A stretch of 64,000 nucleotides of DNA from Pirellulales bacterium (GCA_019694455.1 JAIBBY010000010.1:40510-104509); one strand, 5' to 3'; numbered from the stretch's first letter, positions 37,120 through 46,326 are shown. Numbers and translations: made by a program. The notes: generated from the sequence alone by a model not told the origin.

Positions 37120-39723
37120 ATGATGTCTCGCGGCATAGCACGGGTCGCTGCCTTGGCGATGTTCTTTCTGCCTACTGCGATCCACGCGCAAGGCGTGTTC
37201 ACCGATGCAAGCTCGCTGGCCGCCGGTGGACCAGCCGAGGAAGTCCTGGAAGTCTCGGCGCAATTCACGGCGCCGGGCGCGGACGGTTTTGGCGCGCTCT
37301 ACGTGACCGCCAAGATCGCCAAGGGTTGGGATATTTATTCCATCACCCAGCAGAAGGGCGGACCCGTGCCAACGCGGGTGGCGCCGATCTACTCCAAGCA
37401 ATTTTCGATCGTGGGCGCCACCAGAGTTTGGCCCAAGCCGCATGTCAAGACCGAGGAGGTTTGGAAGGACCTGCCGATAGAGACGCACGAGGGACAGGTC
37501 ACTTGGTACGCGCCGGTCCAGTTCGCGCCGGATGTTGATCTGAAGACCTTTGCGATCGAAGGGAGCGTCACCGCGCAGGCCTGCAACGAGCAAGGGTGCC
37601 TGCCTCCAAAGAAACATAAATTCGTGGCCAAGCTGGGCGAAGGGGTGAAGCTGCCGCCAGAGGCCGACCCGGTGGGGCCTTTGGAGAGCGAACGCGAGAA
37701 ACCAGCCGACAAGCCCGCAACGAACGAGGGGGCCGCGCTGGGCGAGTTGCTCCAACCGGGCACGCACACCATGCTGCGCGGAGAAGTCTACCCGGCGCTG
37801 GCGATGCCCGGCGGTACGGTGCGGTTGACGATCACGGCCGAGCCGCAGTCGCCGTACCATGTTTACGCCTTGGAGGCGGCGGACAGCGGCAAGGGGGCGT
37901 ACAAGCCAACCTTGATCCAACTGACGCAAACGGGGGGCTGGACCGCCAGTGAACCGGTCGCTAGCGCCGCGCCTACGGAAAAGAAGCTAGTCAGTGGCGA
38001 CAAGGAAGAACTGCAGCGGTATTACGACAAACCCGTAAGTTGGACGATCGAACTGGCCGTGCCGCGCGACGCCGCGCCGGGCCAACAGACGCTGGCGGGG
38101 GTCATCGGCTACCAAAGCTGCTTTGACGGCGGATGCGATCGTCCCACCGCCGCTCGCTTTGAGGCGGCGGTGACAGTTGCCAAGGATGCCAGCGCGGGGA
38201 CAGCCAGCGCGCTGCCGGTGGCGTTCTCGCCGGCCAAGTACAAGGAGGCGAGCCAACTCGCCCGCGCGCCCGAGCAAGCGCCGGATAAGGGAGTGGTCGC
38301 GGCAGCGCCATTACCCGCCGCGAGCTTGGCGGCGGCCGATCCCTTGGCGGGCGTGGTGTTCGAGATTGCCGACGACGACGAGTTGAGCCGGATGTCGCTG
38401 CCGCTGGTGATGATCTTTGGTTTTCTCGGCGGGTTGCTGCTGAACCTGATGCCCTGCGTGCTGCCGGTGATCGGACTCAAGGTCTTGTCGTTTGTCGAGC
38501 AGAGCGGACAGAGCCGGGGCCGCATCCTGGCCCTCAACATCTGGTACTCGCTGGGACTGATCTCGGTGTTCATGGTGCTGGCCACCCTGGCGGCATTCGC
38601 CGGTATGGGCTGGGGAGAGATGTTCTCGCGACCGTGGTTCAACATTGTGCTGGCCACGGTGGTGTTTGCGATGAGCTTGAGCTTTCTCGGCTTGTGGGAG
38701 ATCCCGATTCCGGGTTTTATCGGTGGGCATACCTCGCATCAGTTGGCAAGTCGGGAGGGGGCGACCGGCGCGTTTTGCAAAGGGGCGATCACCACGGTGC
38801 TGGCCACCCCCTGCACGGGGCCATTTCTTTCCACGGCGCTTTTTTGGGCCGCCTCGCAAAACAGCTCCGCGCTGGTGTATGCGGTTTTCGCCAGCGTGGG
38901 AGTAGGGATGGCGAGCCCCTATCTTCTGATTGGCGCGTTTCCGCAACTGGTGCGCTGGCTTCCCAAGCCGGGCGCGTGGATGGAAACCTTCAAGCAGGCG
39001 ATGGGCTTTGTGCTGTTGGCCACGCTGGTCTACCTGCTGACGCTCGTGCCGTTTGCCAGCGTGGTGCCGACCATCGCGCTGCTCTTTGGCGTATGGGCCG
39101 CCTGCTGGTGGATTGGCCGCAAGCAATGGAGCACCAGCAGTCGCGTGAAGTGGCTGGCCTGGGGACAAGGAATCGCGCTGGCCAGCGTGGTGGGCGTATT
39201 CGCATTCACCTATCTGCAGCGCGAGATGGACGCGCGGCTGACGCAATCGTTTGACGCCCAATTCGCCAAGCGGTTGACCACGCCGATGACAACCGTCGCA
39301 GCGAGCGACGCGGGGCACATCGACTGGCGACCATTCGATTTGGCGAGCTTTCACGAGTTGGCGCAGGCAGGCCAAACCATTCTGGTCGACTTCACCGCCC
39401 CCTGGTGCCTGACGTGCCAGGTGCTGGAGAGCGCCGTGCTCGACACCAAACCAATGCGCGAGTTGCTCAAGAAGAACAATGTCGCCACGCTGCAAGCGCA
39501 ATGGATCGATGAGTATCCAGAAACGGGCCGCATGCTCGAAAAGCTCAAAAGCGAGCAGATACCGGTGGTGGCGATCTTTCCGGCGGGCGATTGGAAGCGG
39601 CCGATCGTGCTGCGCGGACCACAAGCGCGCGGCAAGTATCTCGACGCGCTGGCTCAGGCTGGCCCATCGAAGGATATGAGCACAGTGGCTGCTGCGCCAA
39701 CGGCGATGTCGGTCGCCAAGTAG
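37120..39723 (+). CDS. DsbD-like thiol:disulfide interchange protein, duplicated N-domain
   Basis: A large (867 aa) inner-membrane protein that moves reducing power to the periplasm. Signal peptide: IARVAALAMFFLPTAIHA. Two tandem DsbD-alpha-like periplasmic domains follow, each with a Cx4C pair: CNEQGC (155-160) and CFDGGC (334-339). The membrane core has LNLMPCVLPVIGLKVLSF and LATPCTGPFLSTALF, the two Cys of the ScdA/CcdA-type transporter. The C-terminal thioredoxin domain has APWCLTCQVLE (Cys 763 and 766). Ordinary DsbD has a single alpha domain; the duplication is unusual. ATG 37120 gives the proper signal peptide. Confidence 0.88.
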   Translation: MMSRGIARVAALAMFFLPTAIHAQGVFTDASSLAAGGPAEEVLEVSAQFTAPGADGFGALYVTAKIAKGWDIYSITQQKGGPVPTRVAPIYSKQFSIVGATRVWPKPHVKTEEVWKDLPIETHEGQVTWYAPVQFAPDVDLKTFAIEGSVTAQACNEQGCLPPKKHKFVAKLGEGVKLPPEADPVGPLESEREKPADKPATNEGAALGELLQPGTHTMLRGEVYPALAMPGGTVRLTITAEPQSPYHVYALEAADSGKGAYKPTLIQLTQTGGWTASEPVASAAPTEKKLVSGDKEELQRYYDKPVSWTIELAVPRDAAPGQQTLAGVIGYQSCFDGGCDRPTAARFEAAVTVAKDASAGTASALPVAFSPAKYKEASQLARAPEQAPDKGVVAAAPLPAASLAAADPLAGVVFEIADDDELSRMSLPLVMIFGFLGGLLLNLMPCVLPVIGLKVLSFVEQSGQSRGRILALNIWYSLGLISVFMVLATLAAFAGMGWGEMFSRPWFNIVLATVVFAMSLSFLGLWEIPIPGFIGGHTSHQLASREGATGAFCKGAITTVLATPCTGPFLSTALFWAASQNSSALVYAVFASVGVGMASPYLLIGAFPQLVRWLPKPGAWMETFKQAMGFVLLATLVYLLTLVPFASVVPTIALLFGVWAACWWIGRKQWSTSSRVKWLAWGQGIALASVVGVFAFTYLQREMDARLTQSFDAQFAKRLTTPMTTVAASDAGHIDWRPFDLASFHELAQAGQTILVDFTAPWCLTCQVLESAVLDTKPMRELLKKNNVATLQAQWIDEYPETGRMLEKLKSEQIPVVAIFPAGDWKRPIVLRGPQARGKYLDALAQAGPSKDMSTVAAAPTAMSVAK

Positions 39724-39744
39724 GCTCCGTTTCGGGTCGGCTTG

Positions 39745-40788
39745 CTAATTCTTGCTGGTCGCTCGGCCAATGAGCCAGCTTTCCAGCCCCAGGTCGGCAA
39801 GTTGGCTGCGAATGCTGTCGGCATAGAAGGGGCTAACGACTAGCGCCAGGCCGATACCCATGTTGAACACCCGGGCCATCTCGTCGTCTGGCACTTCGCC
39901 CAGTCGCTGAAGCCAGTTGAAGATGGGGGGCGCCTGCCAGCTATTGGCATCGATTTGCAATTGCACGCCGGCGGGGAAGATGCGTTCGAGATTTTCGCGG
40001 AGTCCGCCGCCGGTGATATGGGCGACGCCATGCACCACGCTCTTGACGCGATAGTGCGAAAGGATGGCGCGCAGGGCGCGACTATAGATGCGCGTGGGCC
40101 GTAGCAGCGCCTCACCGACGGTTGTGCCCAGTTCGTCCACCGTGTCGCTCGCTTGGAGCCCGGCGACTTCGAAGACGATCTTGCGCACCAGGCTGAAGCC
40201 GTTGGAGTGCAATCCGCTCGACGCCACGCCGATCACCACATCTTCGGGCGCGATTTGGCTGCCATCGATCAAGCGGCGACGCTCCACCACGCCGACGCAG
40301 AAACCGGCCAGATCGTAATCGCCGCGGGTGTAGATGTCGGGCATGATCGCCGTTTCGCCGCCGAGCAGGGCGCAATCGCTTTCCAAACAACCGGCCGTGA
40401 TTCCCTCGACAATCTGTTCGAGCAGCGCGGGGTCGTCGTGCGACATGGCCACGTAGTCGAGAAAGAACAGCGGCTCGGCGCCACAGCACAAGGCGTCGTT
40501 CACGCTCATCGCCACCAGATCGACGCCGACCGTGTTATGCACGCCGCACAGCGCGGCCACCTTGAGTTTGGTGCCGACGCCATCGGTGCAGGAGACGAGC
40601 ACGGGGTCGACATAGCGGCGGGCGAAGAGCGGGCTTTCGAAATCGAGTTGGAACAGCCCGGCAAATCCCCCTTCGAGCGGCAAGACGCGGGGGGAATGGG
40701 TGCGGCGCAGCAGCCTTGGCAGGCGCGACATCGACTCGCGATAGACATCGAGATCGACGCCCGAATCCTTGTAGGTGACTTTGGCCAT
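39745..40788 (-). CDS. purM: Phosphoribosylformylglycinamidine cyclo-ligase (AIR synthetase)
   Basis: Fifth step of purine biosynthesis: ATP-dependent ring closure of FGAM to AIR. The 347 residues are standard. Visible: [83 protein letters not shown] and [15 protein letters not shown]. It converges with the DsbD-like gene and is divergent from the DegT gene. Confidence 0.97.
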   Translation of the reverse strand: MAKVTYKDSGVDLDVYRESMSRLPRLLRRTHSPRVLPLEGGFAGLFQLDFESPLFARRYVDPVLVSCTDGVGTKLKVAALCGVHNTVGVDLVAMSVNDALCCGAEPLFFLDYVAMSHDDPALLEQIVEGITAGCLESDCALLGGETAIMPDIYTRGDYDLAGFCVGVVERRRLIDGSQIAPEDVVIGVASSGLHSNGFSLVRKIVFEVAGLQASDTVDELGTTVGEALLRPTRIYSRALRAILSHYRVKSVVHGVAHITGGGLRENLERIFPAGVQLQIDANSWQAPPIFNWLQRLGEVPDDEMARVFNMGIGLALVVSPFYADSIRSQLADLGLESWLIGRATSKN

Positions 40789-40898
40789 GCGCCGCCGTGC
40801 ATAAATCCGTGAAAGGCCAGATTTTAGGAATTATGGGCGCGAGCTGTCAAACGCCCGTGCCGGGGCATGACCGGACTCCAGCGCGCCTGAGAATTGCT

Positions 40899-40928
40899 TT
40901 GAACCACCCCCCTATCGGGTAGTACACT
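40899..40928 (+). promoter_or_regulatory. Candidate sigma70-type promoter for the DegT aminotransferase gene
   Basis: TTGAAC at 40899-40904 and TACACT at 40923-40928 with 18-base spacing, in the purM/DegT divergent region. It shares the TACACTGGC word and the spacing with the box pair at 27530-27559. Confidence 0.4.
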
Positions 40929-40996
40929 GGCAAGCTGCGTAAGACAGCGCAGCGCCGGGTTCTCGCGGCGCTATTGAGGGAACAGCGGGCCGCCTG

Positions 40997-42226
40997 ATGG
41001 CGCAGTCGCCAGCCAAGACCGACATCGATCACCTCGCGCTATTGGGCGGGCCGCCGGCATTTGCCCAACCGGTATGCGTTGGCCGACCCAATCTGGGCGA
41101 TCCGCGACAATTTTTTGGCCGCATGCAAGACGTGCTCCAGCGGCGCTGGCTCACCAATCATGGCGAGCTGACGCAAGAGTTTGAGCGGCGCATTGCCGAC
41201 CAGGTTGAAACCCGGCACGTCGTGGCCGTTTGCAACGCGACGGTGGGATTGCAGATCGCGCTGCGCGCGGCCGGCGTCACCGGCTCGGTGATTGTGCCGG
41301 CGTTCACGTTCGTGGCCACGGCGCACGCGGCATCTTGGATGGGCCTGCGCCCGATTCTTTGCGACGTGGCGCCAGGAACCTATCACCTCGATCCCGACCG
41401 AGTTGCGGCGGCGATCGCGCCCGACACCACGGCGATACTGGCGGTGCATACCTGGGGCGAGCCGTGCCATGTCGACGAGTTGTCGCGATTGGCGCGGCGG
41501 CATGGTCTGCGGTTGTTGTTCGACGCGGCGCACGCCTTTGGTTGTTCGTATCGCGGTCGGCCGATTGGCGGAAACGGCCTGGCGGAGGTGTTCAGCTTTC
41601 ACGCGACCAAGTTTCTCAATTCGTTCGAAGGAGGCGCCATCGCCACCGATGACGACGAACTGGCCGAGCGCGCCAGGCAGATGCGCGACTTTGGCTTCAA
41701 CGAGGCCGACGAGGTGGTCGATATCGGCACCAACGGCAAGCTGTGCGAAGCGGCCGCCGCCATGGGATTGACCAACCTGGAATGTTTTGAGGAGTTCGTG
41801 GCGGTCAACCAGTCGAACTACCACGCGTACCGAGCGGGGCTACGCGATATCGCCGGTCTAACGCTCATGGAGTACTGCGATCAGGAGGCCCGCAACTATC
41901 AGTATGTGGTGCTCGACGTGGACGCGCGGCGGTTTGGACTCGATCGCGATCAGCTTTGGCGGCTATTGGCGAGTGAGAACGTGCATGCGCGGCGCTACTT
42001 TTATCCGGGCGTGCATCGCGCCCAGCCGTACGTGGCGCAGGCCGATCCGAGTCAGTTTCCCAATACCGAGCGGCTTTGCGGCAGCACATTGACGCTGCCC
42101 ACCGGCACGGGAGTCGACGCCGCGCAAATCGAAGCAATTTGCCGACTGCTGCGGTTCATTGGGGAACAGGCCGCCGCGATTGGCGAGCGCCTGGCGGAGG
42201 CCGCGGCCGTTTTGGCGCCGCACTAG
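40997..42226 (+). CDS. DegT/DnrJ/EryC1/StrS-family aminotransferase
   Basis: PLP-dependent sugar aminotransferase of 409 residues, making amino-sugars for surface polysaccharide or glycolipid. Visible: HGELTQEFERRIAD, VVAVCNATVGLQIALRAA, VIVPAFTFVATAHAASWMG, LLFDAAHAFGCSYRGRPIGG, and the PLP-lysine context VFSFHATKFLNSFEGGAIAT. The end has HARRYFYPGVHRAQPY. Its stop overlaps the converging glycosyltransferase gene in the shared tetramer CTAG. The adjoining GT1 gene supports a glycan context. Confidence 0.92.
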   Translation: MAQSPAKTDIDHLALLGGPPAFAQPVCVGRPNLGDPRQFFGRMQDVLQRRWLTNHGELTQEFERRIADQVETRHVVAVCNATVGLQIALRAAGVTGSVIVPAFTFVATAHAASWMGLRPILCDVAPGTYHLDPDRVAAAIAPDTTAILAVHTWGEPCHVDELSRLARRHGLRLLFDAAHAFGCSYRGRPIGGNGLAEVFSFHATKFLNSFEGGAIATDDDELAERARQMRDFGFNEADEVVDIGTNGKLCEAAAAMGLTNLECFEEFVAVNQSNYHAYRAGLRDIAGLTLMEYCDQEARNYQYVVLDVDARRFGLDRDQLWRLLASENVHARRYFYPGVHRAQPYVAQADPSQFPNTERLCGSTLTLPTGTGVDAAQIEAICRLLRFIGEQAAAIGERLAEAAAVLAPH

Positions 42227-43482
42227 CGAGCGGCGGCGGAAGGCGCGCGCTGGGTCGTTGCGAAGAACGATTCCAGGAGCTCGCTGGCTGTCTCGATCGG
42301 ATTCGACTCGCGTTGCCGGTTGGCGTAGTACTGGCAGCGCTCGGCCACGGCGGGGGAGGCGAGCAGGCGGGCCAGTTCGCTGGTCACGCGCTCGATGGTG
42401 AATTCGCCGGCCCGCAAGTGCGCCGACACGCCAAGCCGTTCGAGCCGACGGCTCAAATCGTGCTGATCGAAACCGTGCGGGGCGGTCAGTTGCGGCACTC
42501 CCGCCAGCAGGCTCTGCGCGATGCTGCCGCTGCCTGCGTGATGCACATGCGCGGCGGAGCGTGGCAGCAGGCTCTTCAGCGGCACAAAGGGAAACTGGCG
42601 CACGTGCGGCGGCAGGTCGGTCGCTTGCCGATCGGTTTGCGTGCTCAGAAGAATCGCCCGGCGCCCCAACCGCCTGGCCGCTTCGACCGCCACGTCGAAG
42701 TACGCTTCTGGTCCGCGCGCCACCGAGGAGGTGGTGAACACCAGCGGTGGATCGCCGGCGGCCAAGAACTTTTCAACCGGCGCCGGGTCGTACCGGGCCG
42801 AGTCGAATTCGGGAATGGGAAAGCCGACCAGTTGCGTATTGGGAGGCCAATCGGGCTGGGGGGGCGAAAACCAATCTGGAAAAAAGCCAATGCCCAGTTG
42901 CGGCGAATGACACCACCCCTTTAGCACTCGCCGCTGCGGCGGCAGCCCAAACCGCGCGCGGAAATTGTTGATGATGGGTCCGGCGGCGCGATCGACCACC
43001 AGGTCGATGGCGCGGTCGATTACGCGCAGCGTCCAGCGTGGTGTCCAGCGCGGCAGGCCGACGGGATCGTACACGCTGCGCAGCACCATCGGTTGCAGGT
43101 GCATGGTGACCAGCGGCGCGCCGAGATGCTCGTTGGCGATGCGCGCGCCAAACATGTAGAACTGCGCCACCACGAGAGTCTCGCCTGGTTTGTAGCGGCG
43201 CAGCACGAAGTCGTAAGCCCGCTCGATGGTCTGGGGCAGCGCGTTCATCCAGGCGTCGGCGGCCTCGCCATGCGGCCAATGCTGGATGCCGCGGACGATC
43301 TCTTGATGCTGCTCGGCGTCCCACATTGGCTCGAATTCGATGCCCGCCTCATCGAACAGACCGCGGTAATAGCCGCTTCCCTGGATCACTGCCTCGTGTC
43401 CGCGCGCGCGCAGCTCCTTGGCCCAGGCCAAGGCGGGGAGGGTGTCTCCCAGGCTGCCGGCGGAGACGATCAGGACGCGCAT
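42223..43482 (-). CDS. Glycosyltransferase, GT1/MGT-like
   Basis: UDP-glucuronosyl/rhamnosyltransferase-like GT-B enzyme of 419 residues. N-terminal MRVLIVSAGSLGDTLPALAWAKELRARGHEA; C-terminal donor site HVHHAGSGSIAQSLLAGVPQLTAPHGFDQHDLSRRLERLGV, which matches the GT1 signature (HHAG ... P ... DQ). This group glycosylates lipids, flavonoids, macrolides or sterols. I start at MRVLIV; the frame upstream overlaps the region before mrp with no domain. Its stop overlaps that of the DegT gene by three bases. Confidence 0.9.
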   Translation of the reverse strand: MRVLIVSAGSLGDTLPALAWAKELRARGHEAVIQGSGYYRGLFDEAGIEFEPMWDAEQHQEIVRGIQHWPHGEAADAWMNALPQTIERAYDFVLRRYKPGETLVVAQFYMFGARIANEHLGAPLVTMHLQPMVLRSVYDPVGLPRWTPRWTLRVIDRAIDLVVDRAAGPIINNFRARFGLPPQRRVLKGWCHSPQLGIGFFPDWFSPPQPDWPPNTQLVGFPIPEFDSARYDPAPVEKFLAAGDPPLVFTTSSVARGPEAYFDVAVEAARRLGRRAILLSTQTDRQATDLPPHVRQFPFVPLKSLLPRSAAHVHHAGSGSIAQSLLAGVPQLTAPHGFDQHDLSRRLERLGVSAHLRAGEFTIERVTSELARLLASPAVAERCQYYANRQRESNPIETASELLESFFATTQRAPSAAAR

Positions 43483-43735
43483 AGGTCGGAATCCGGTTTT
43501 CGGCGCTCGATTCGCTGGGCCGATGTTAACCGTGACGGCGCCGCGCCGCAAAACAGGAGCGCCAGAATCGCGCGGCTCCTTGTCGAAATGAGGGGGAGAG
43601 GCGTACCATGAACCCTTCGTCGCGACCAACTGCTGGGGGCGATCGACGCCACACCCCACGAACGCGACCATCACATTGCGCGGCCGTTTGTGTCCGCCGC
43701 CACCGCCGCTATCTGTCCCTTCCATCGAGAGTCTT

Positions 43736-44806
43736 ATGAGCATTTCCGCCGAGCAGGTTCGCGCCGCGTTGTCCGAATTTCCCGATCCCGAAAGCGGGCG
43801 CAGCCTGACGCAAATGGACCAGGTCAATGCGCTCAACGTTTCGGCCGACGCGATTGAACTGCGGCTGGGGCTGACGACGCTTTCGGCGCCGCTGTGGAAG
43901 GAAACGCGGGCCCGCGTCGAGGAGCTGCTGCGGGCGAAGTTTCCGGCAGTTCAACGCATCGACATCGAGATCGAAGCGCACGAACGTCCGCCGCAACGAT
44001 TGGGCGAGGTGGGCCTGCCCGCCAAGTGCGTGGTCGCGGTTGGCTCTGGCAAGGGGGGCGTGGGCAAGAGCACCATCGCCGCGAGCATCGCCTATGGGCT
44101 GCGCCGCGCTGGCTGCGCGGTAGGGTTGATGGACGCTGACGTCTATGGCCCCAGCATCCCGCACCTGGTGGGCCGCAACGAGCGCCCGGCGCTGATCGAC
44201 AAGCGCATTCAGCCCATCGAGGTCGATGGGCTGAAGGTCATGTCGATGGGGTTTCTGGTTCCGGCCAACGAGGCGGTGGTCTGGCGCGGCCCCATGTTGC
44301 ATGGCGCGATCACGCAATTTTTGCGCGACACCGAATGGGGCGCGCTCGATTATTTGATTATCGACATGCCGCCGGGCACGGGAGACATCGCGCTCACCTT
44401 GTCGCAGTTGTTGCCGCTGACGGGAGCAGTGGTGGTCTGCACGCCGCAAGACGTGGCGCTGTTGGACGCGATGAAGGCGATCACCATGTTCGGCAAGGTG
44501 AACATCCCAGTGCTTGGCATGGTGGAGAACATGAGCTACTTCGCCTGCCCCGATTGCGGCAAGCGCTACGAGATTTTCGGCAGCGGAGGCGCCAAGCGGC
44601 GGGCCGCGGAGTTGCAGATACCGTTTTTGGGCGAGGTGCCGATCAATATCCAGATGCGCGTGAACGGCGACGAGGGTCGGGTGGGGGCGAGCTTTGACGA
44701 CCCGGCGTCGGCCCCGTTTCTGGAGGGGATTTGCCAGCGGCTGGTGCGGGGGATTTGCGCGTCGCGGGCGGCGGCCCCGCCGATGCCGAGTCTGCCGGTT
44801 TTGTAG
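43736..44806 (+). CDS. mrp: Mrp/ApbC-type P-loop iron-sulfur carrier
   Basis: A 356-residue Mrp/NBP35 family ATPase that carries Fe-S clusters to apo-proteins. The N-terminal part (residues 1-80, SAEQVRAALSEFPDPESGRS) is a DUF59/MIP18-like domain. Then the deviant Walker A VGSGKGGVGKSTIAASIAY, DADVYGPSIPHL, IIDMPPGTGDIALTL, and the cluster-binding CPDCG motif (ENMSYFACPDCGKRYEIFGSGG). ATG 43736 is the first Met giving a normal N terminus. A strong terminator follows. Confidence 0.93.
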   Translation: MSISAEQVRAALSEFPDPESGRSLTQMDQVNALNVSADAIELRLGLTTLSAPLWKETRARVEELLRAKFPAVQRIDIEIEAHERPPQRLGEVGLPAKCVVAVGSGKGGVGKSTIAASIAYGLRRAGCAVGLMDADVYGPSIPHLVGRNERPALIDKRIQPIEVDGLKVMSMGFLVPANEAVVWRGPMLHGAITQFLRDTEWGALDYLIIDMPPGTGDIALTLSQLLPLTGAVVVCTPQDVALLDAMKAITMFGKVNIPVLGMVENMSYFACPDCGKRYEIFGSGGAKRRAAELQIPFLGEVPINIQMRVNGDEGRVGASFDDPASAPFLEGICQRLVRGICASRAAAPPMPSLPVL

Positions 44807-44839
44807 TGGATTCGCGGCCCAGCGGGGCGCGAGGGGGAA

Positions 44840-44882
44840 AAAATTAGAGCCGTCTCGGGTTCATCCAGAGACGGCTCTTTCT
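44840..44882. terminator. Bidirectional intrinsic terminator after mrp
   Basis: AGAGCCGTCTC (44846-44856) and GAGACGGCTCT (44868-44878) make a perfect 11-bp stem with an 11-base loop. TTTCTC follows on the plus strand. On the minus strand the downstream sequence is AATTTTTTTCC, so it also ends transcripts from the Lys-rich mini-gene. Confidence 0.9.
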
Positions 44883-44972
44883 CGTTGTGACAAACGACCG
44901 CAATCGCTAAGGATCGCTGTCGCCAACCGCGTTCGGCCACCAATCTGACGCGGTCAGCAACGCGAATCGAAG

Positions 44973-45071
44973 TTACTTCTTCTTCTTCGCGGTCTTCTTC
45001 TTCGCGGCCTTCTTCTTGGGGGCGGCGGCCTTCTTCTTCGGGGCAGCAGCCTTCTTCTTCTTCTTCGCCAC
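44973..45071 (-). CDS. Lys/Ala-rich mini-protein (histone H1-like)
   Basis: A 32-residue protein starting at GTG 45071 (MAKKKKKAAAPKKKAAAPKK, then KAAKKKTAKKKK). About 60 percent is Lys and the rest almost only Ala and Pro in AAPKKK repeats, with no acidic residue. AGGAG (complement of 45079-45083) lies seven bases upstream. The sequence is a shorter relative of the AAPKK-type tail of the 52-residue protein at 13536-13694 and of histone H1 tails. A DNA- or RNA-binding role is plausible but not demonstrated. It is preceded by a short leader frame and ended by the shared terminator. Confidence 0.75.
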   Translation of the reverse strand: MAKKKKKAAAPKKKAAAPKKKAAKKKTAKKKK

Positions 45072-45078
45072 GTTCAGT

Positions 45079-45161
45079 CTCCTAAAAAACTCGGCGAGAT
45101 CCGTCTCAGCGCCTCAAAACATTTGAGGACCACGAGCGAGTCCCACCATTAACCACTCCTT
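45079..45161 (-). promoter_or_regulatory. Putative leader: 11-codon ORF, hairpins and T6 before the Lys-rich gene
   Basis: On the minus strand, AAGGAG (complement of 45156-45161) lies six bases before ATG 45149, which opens MVGLARGPQMF and stops at 45114. The end of that frame overlaps the hairpin CCTCAAA-TGT-TTTGAGG (45112-45128). A bulged GGC/GAGA-TCTC/GCC stem follows, then TTTTTT (complement of 45084-45089), then the ribosome-binding site of the mini-gene. The arrangement resembles an attenuator leader. Confidence 0.35.
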
Positions 45162-45884
45162 CAGGTGACACGCTTGATTTGGTCGGACGACTGCGGCTTG
45201 TTGTGGTGCGTTGGTCGTCTGATTTCTGTCTTGCGTGCCAGGCGCTGGGGAACTATGGACAATATTTGTACGCATTCTCCAAAATTCTGCAACAGAAATT
45301 TCCCGCGCCAGCGAAAATTTTTTGCGCATTTTTTCCGCGCGGCCTTGGCCCTTTGCGCACGATTCTCAGCGCGAATCGATGTTGCGCGCTGCGCGACGGT
45401 GTCGCGCGCTATGATTTTTTTCATCGTTGTCGCTGTGCGCTACTTCGCTGCGCTCGTACAGCGCGCGGCGCTGCGACATTGCGCGCATGCTGATTTTTGT
45501 TTCGCGCTGCGCTGCGCGCGACAAGTTTTGATTGCTATCGCGCGAGCAAGAAGCCACGCCGTGTCGGTCGGTAGCGCGGCGCATGCGTCGTGTCCGCTTG
45601 CGCATGACGCGAGCGATGGTTGAGACGCGCCGCGGACGGAATACCGTCGGCGCGCTTACTGCCGCGCGACGCTGCGCAGCGGGCATTCATGCTGAACGAG
45701 TTTCGCCCAGGCGACGGATGGATGGCGCTGGATTGTCGGTCGCGGGTGGCTTCTCACGCGTCTGGCACGCCGCATGCACGGTTGCGAGTTTCAGCCTGGA
45801 TTTGGGCTGAAAAACGCATGAAATCGCTGTCCAATTTCGGGCGACGCCTCGCCCGATCACCTCTTTTGTCAGGAGCCTTTGGTC
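45162..45884. other. Gene-free GCGC-rich stretch
   Basis: About 720 bases with no supportable gene. Between 45325 and 45545 the tetramer GCGC recurs roughly twenty times in an otherwise A/T-rich context, with A and T runs (TTTTTTGCGCATTTTTT at 45320-45336) and local dyads such as GCGCGAC-GGT-GTCGCGC. Arg-rich frames exist on the minus strand, but their residue use looks like out-of-frame translation of GCGC words and none has a ribosome-binding site. It may be a structured RNA, a nucleoid-protein site or a decayed gene. Confidence 0.45.
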
Positions 45885-46271
45885 ATGGTGAACGAACAAC
45901 AATTACGTGGGAGTTGGAACGAAATCCAAGGCCAATTGCGCAAGCATTGGGGGCAACTCAATCAGGACGACGTGCTGGCCTTTGGTGGCAACGTGGATCA
46001 ACTGGTGGGCATGATTCAGCGCAAGACCGGCGACTCGCGCGAGACCATCGAGAACTTCTTGAACCATCTCGTCGAGCAGGGCGCCGACGGGACTTCGCGC
46101 TTCGGCGAATTCGCGCGCCATGCGACGGAGCGTGCGGGCGAGATGGGGCGTCAGACCTACGACAACACGCGCCGCTTCGTCGAACAACGCCCCGCCACTT
46201 CGCTCGCGGCGCTGTTTGGCGCGGGGTTAATTGCTGGCTTGGGGATCAGCCTGCTCAGCACCGAGCGCTGA
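45885..46271 (+). CDS. CsbD-like stress protein with C-terminal membrane helix
   Basis: A 128-residue protein. The N-terminal half is CsbD-like: LRGSWNEIQGQLRKHWGQLN, DDVLAFGGNVDQLVGMIQRKTGDSRETIENFL. The C-terminal half is amphipathic then hydrophobic (LAALFGAGLIAGLGISLLS), as in ElaB/YqjD/DUF883 proteins that dock to the membrane. CsbD is a general-stress protein of unknown action. AGGAG at 45871-45875 supports ATG 45885. It is followed by a related membrane protein gene 55 bases on. Confidence 0.82.
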   Translation: MVNEQQLRGSWNEIQGQLRKHWGQLNQDDVLAFGGNVDQLVGMIQRKTGDSRETIENFLNHLVEQGADGTSRFGEFARHATERAGEMGRQTYDNTRRFVEQRPATSLAALFGAGLIAGLGISLLSTER

Positions 46272-46326
46272 CCCAACCCGGGTCGCATTAAAGCTGTGTC
46301 ATTTTTCCTTGCCTGGAGAAAAAATC

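Noticed and set aside
43483..43836. N-terminal extension of the GT1 gene
   Set aside because: The family begins at MRVLIVSAGSLGD, and the upstream residues have no similarity to any fold.
45366..45686. Arg-rich 106-residue minus-strand frame
   Set aside because: Composition reflects out-of-frame GCGC words, it has no ribosome-binding site and no recognisable fold.
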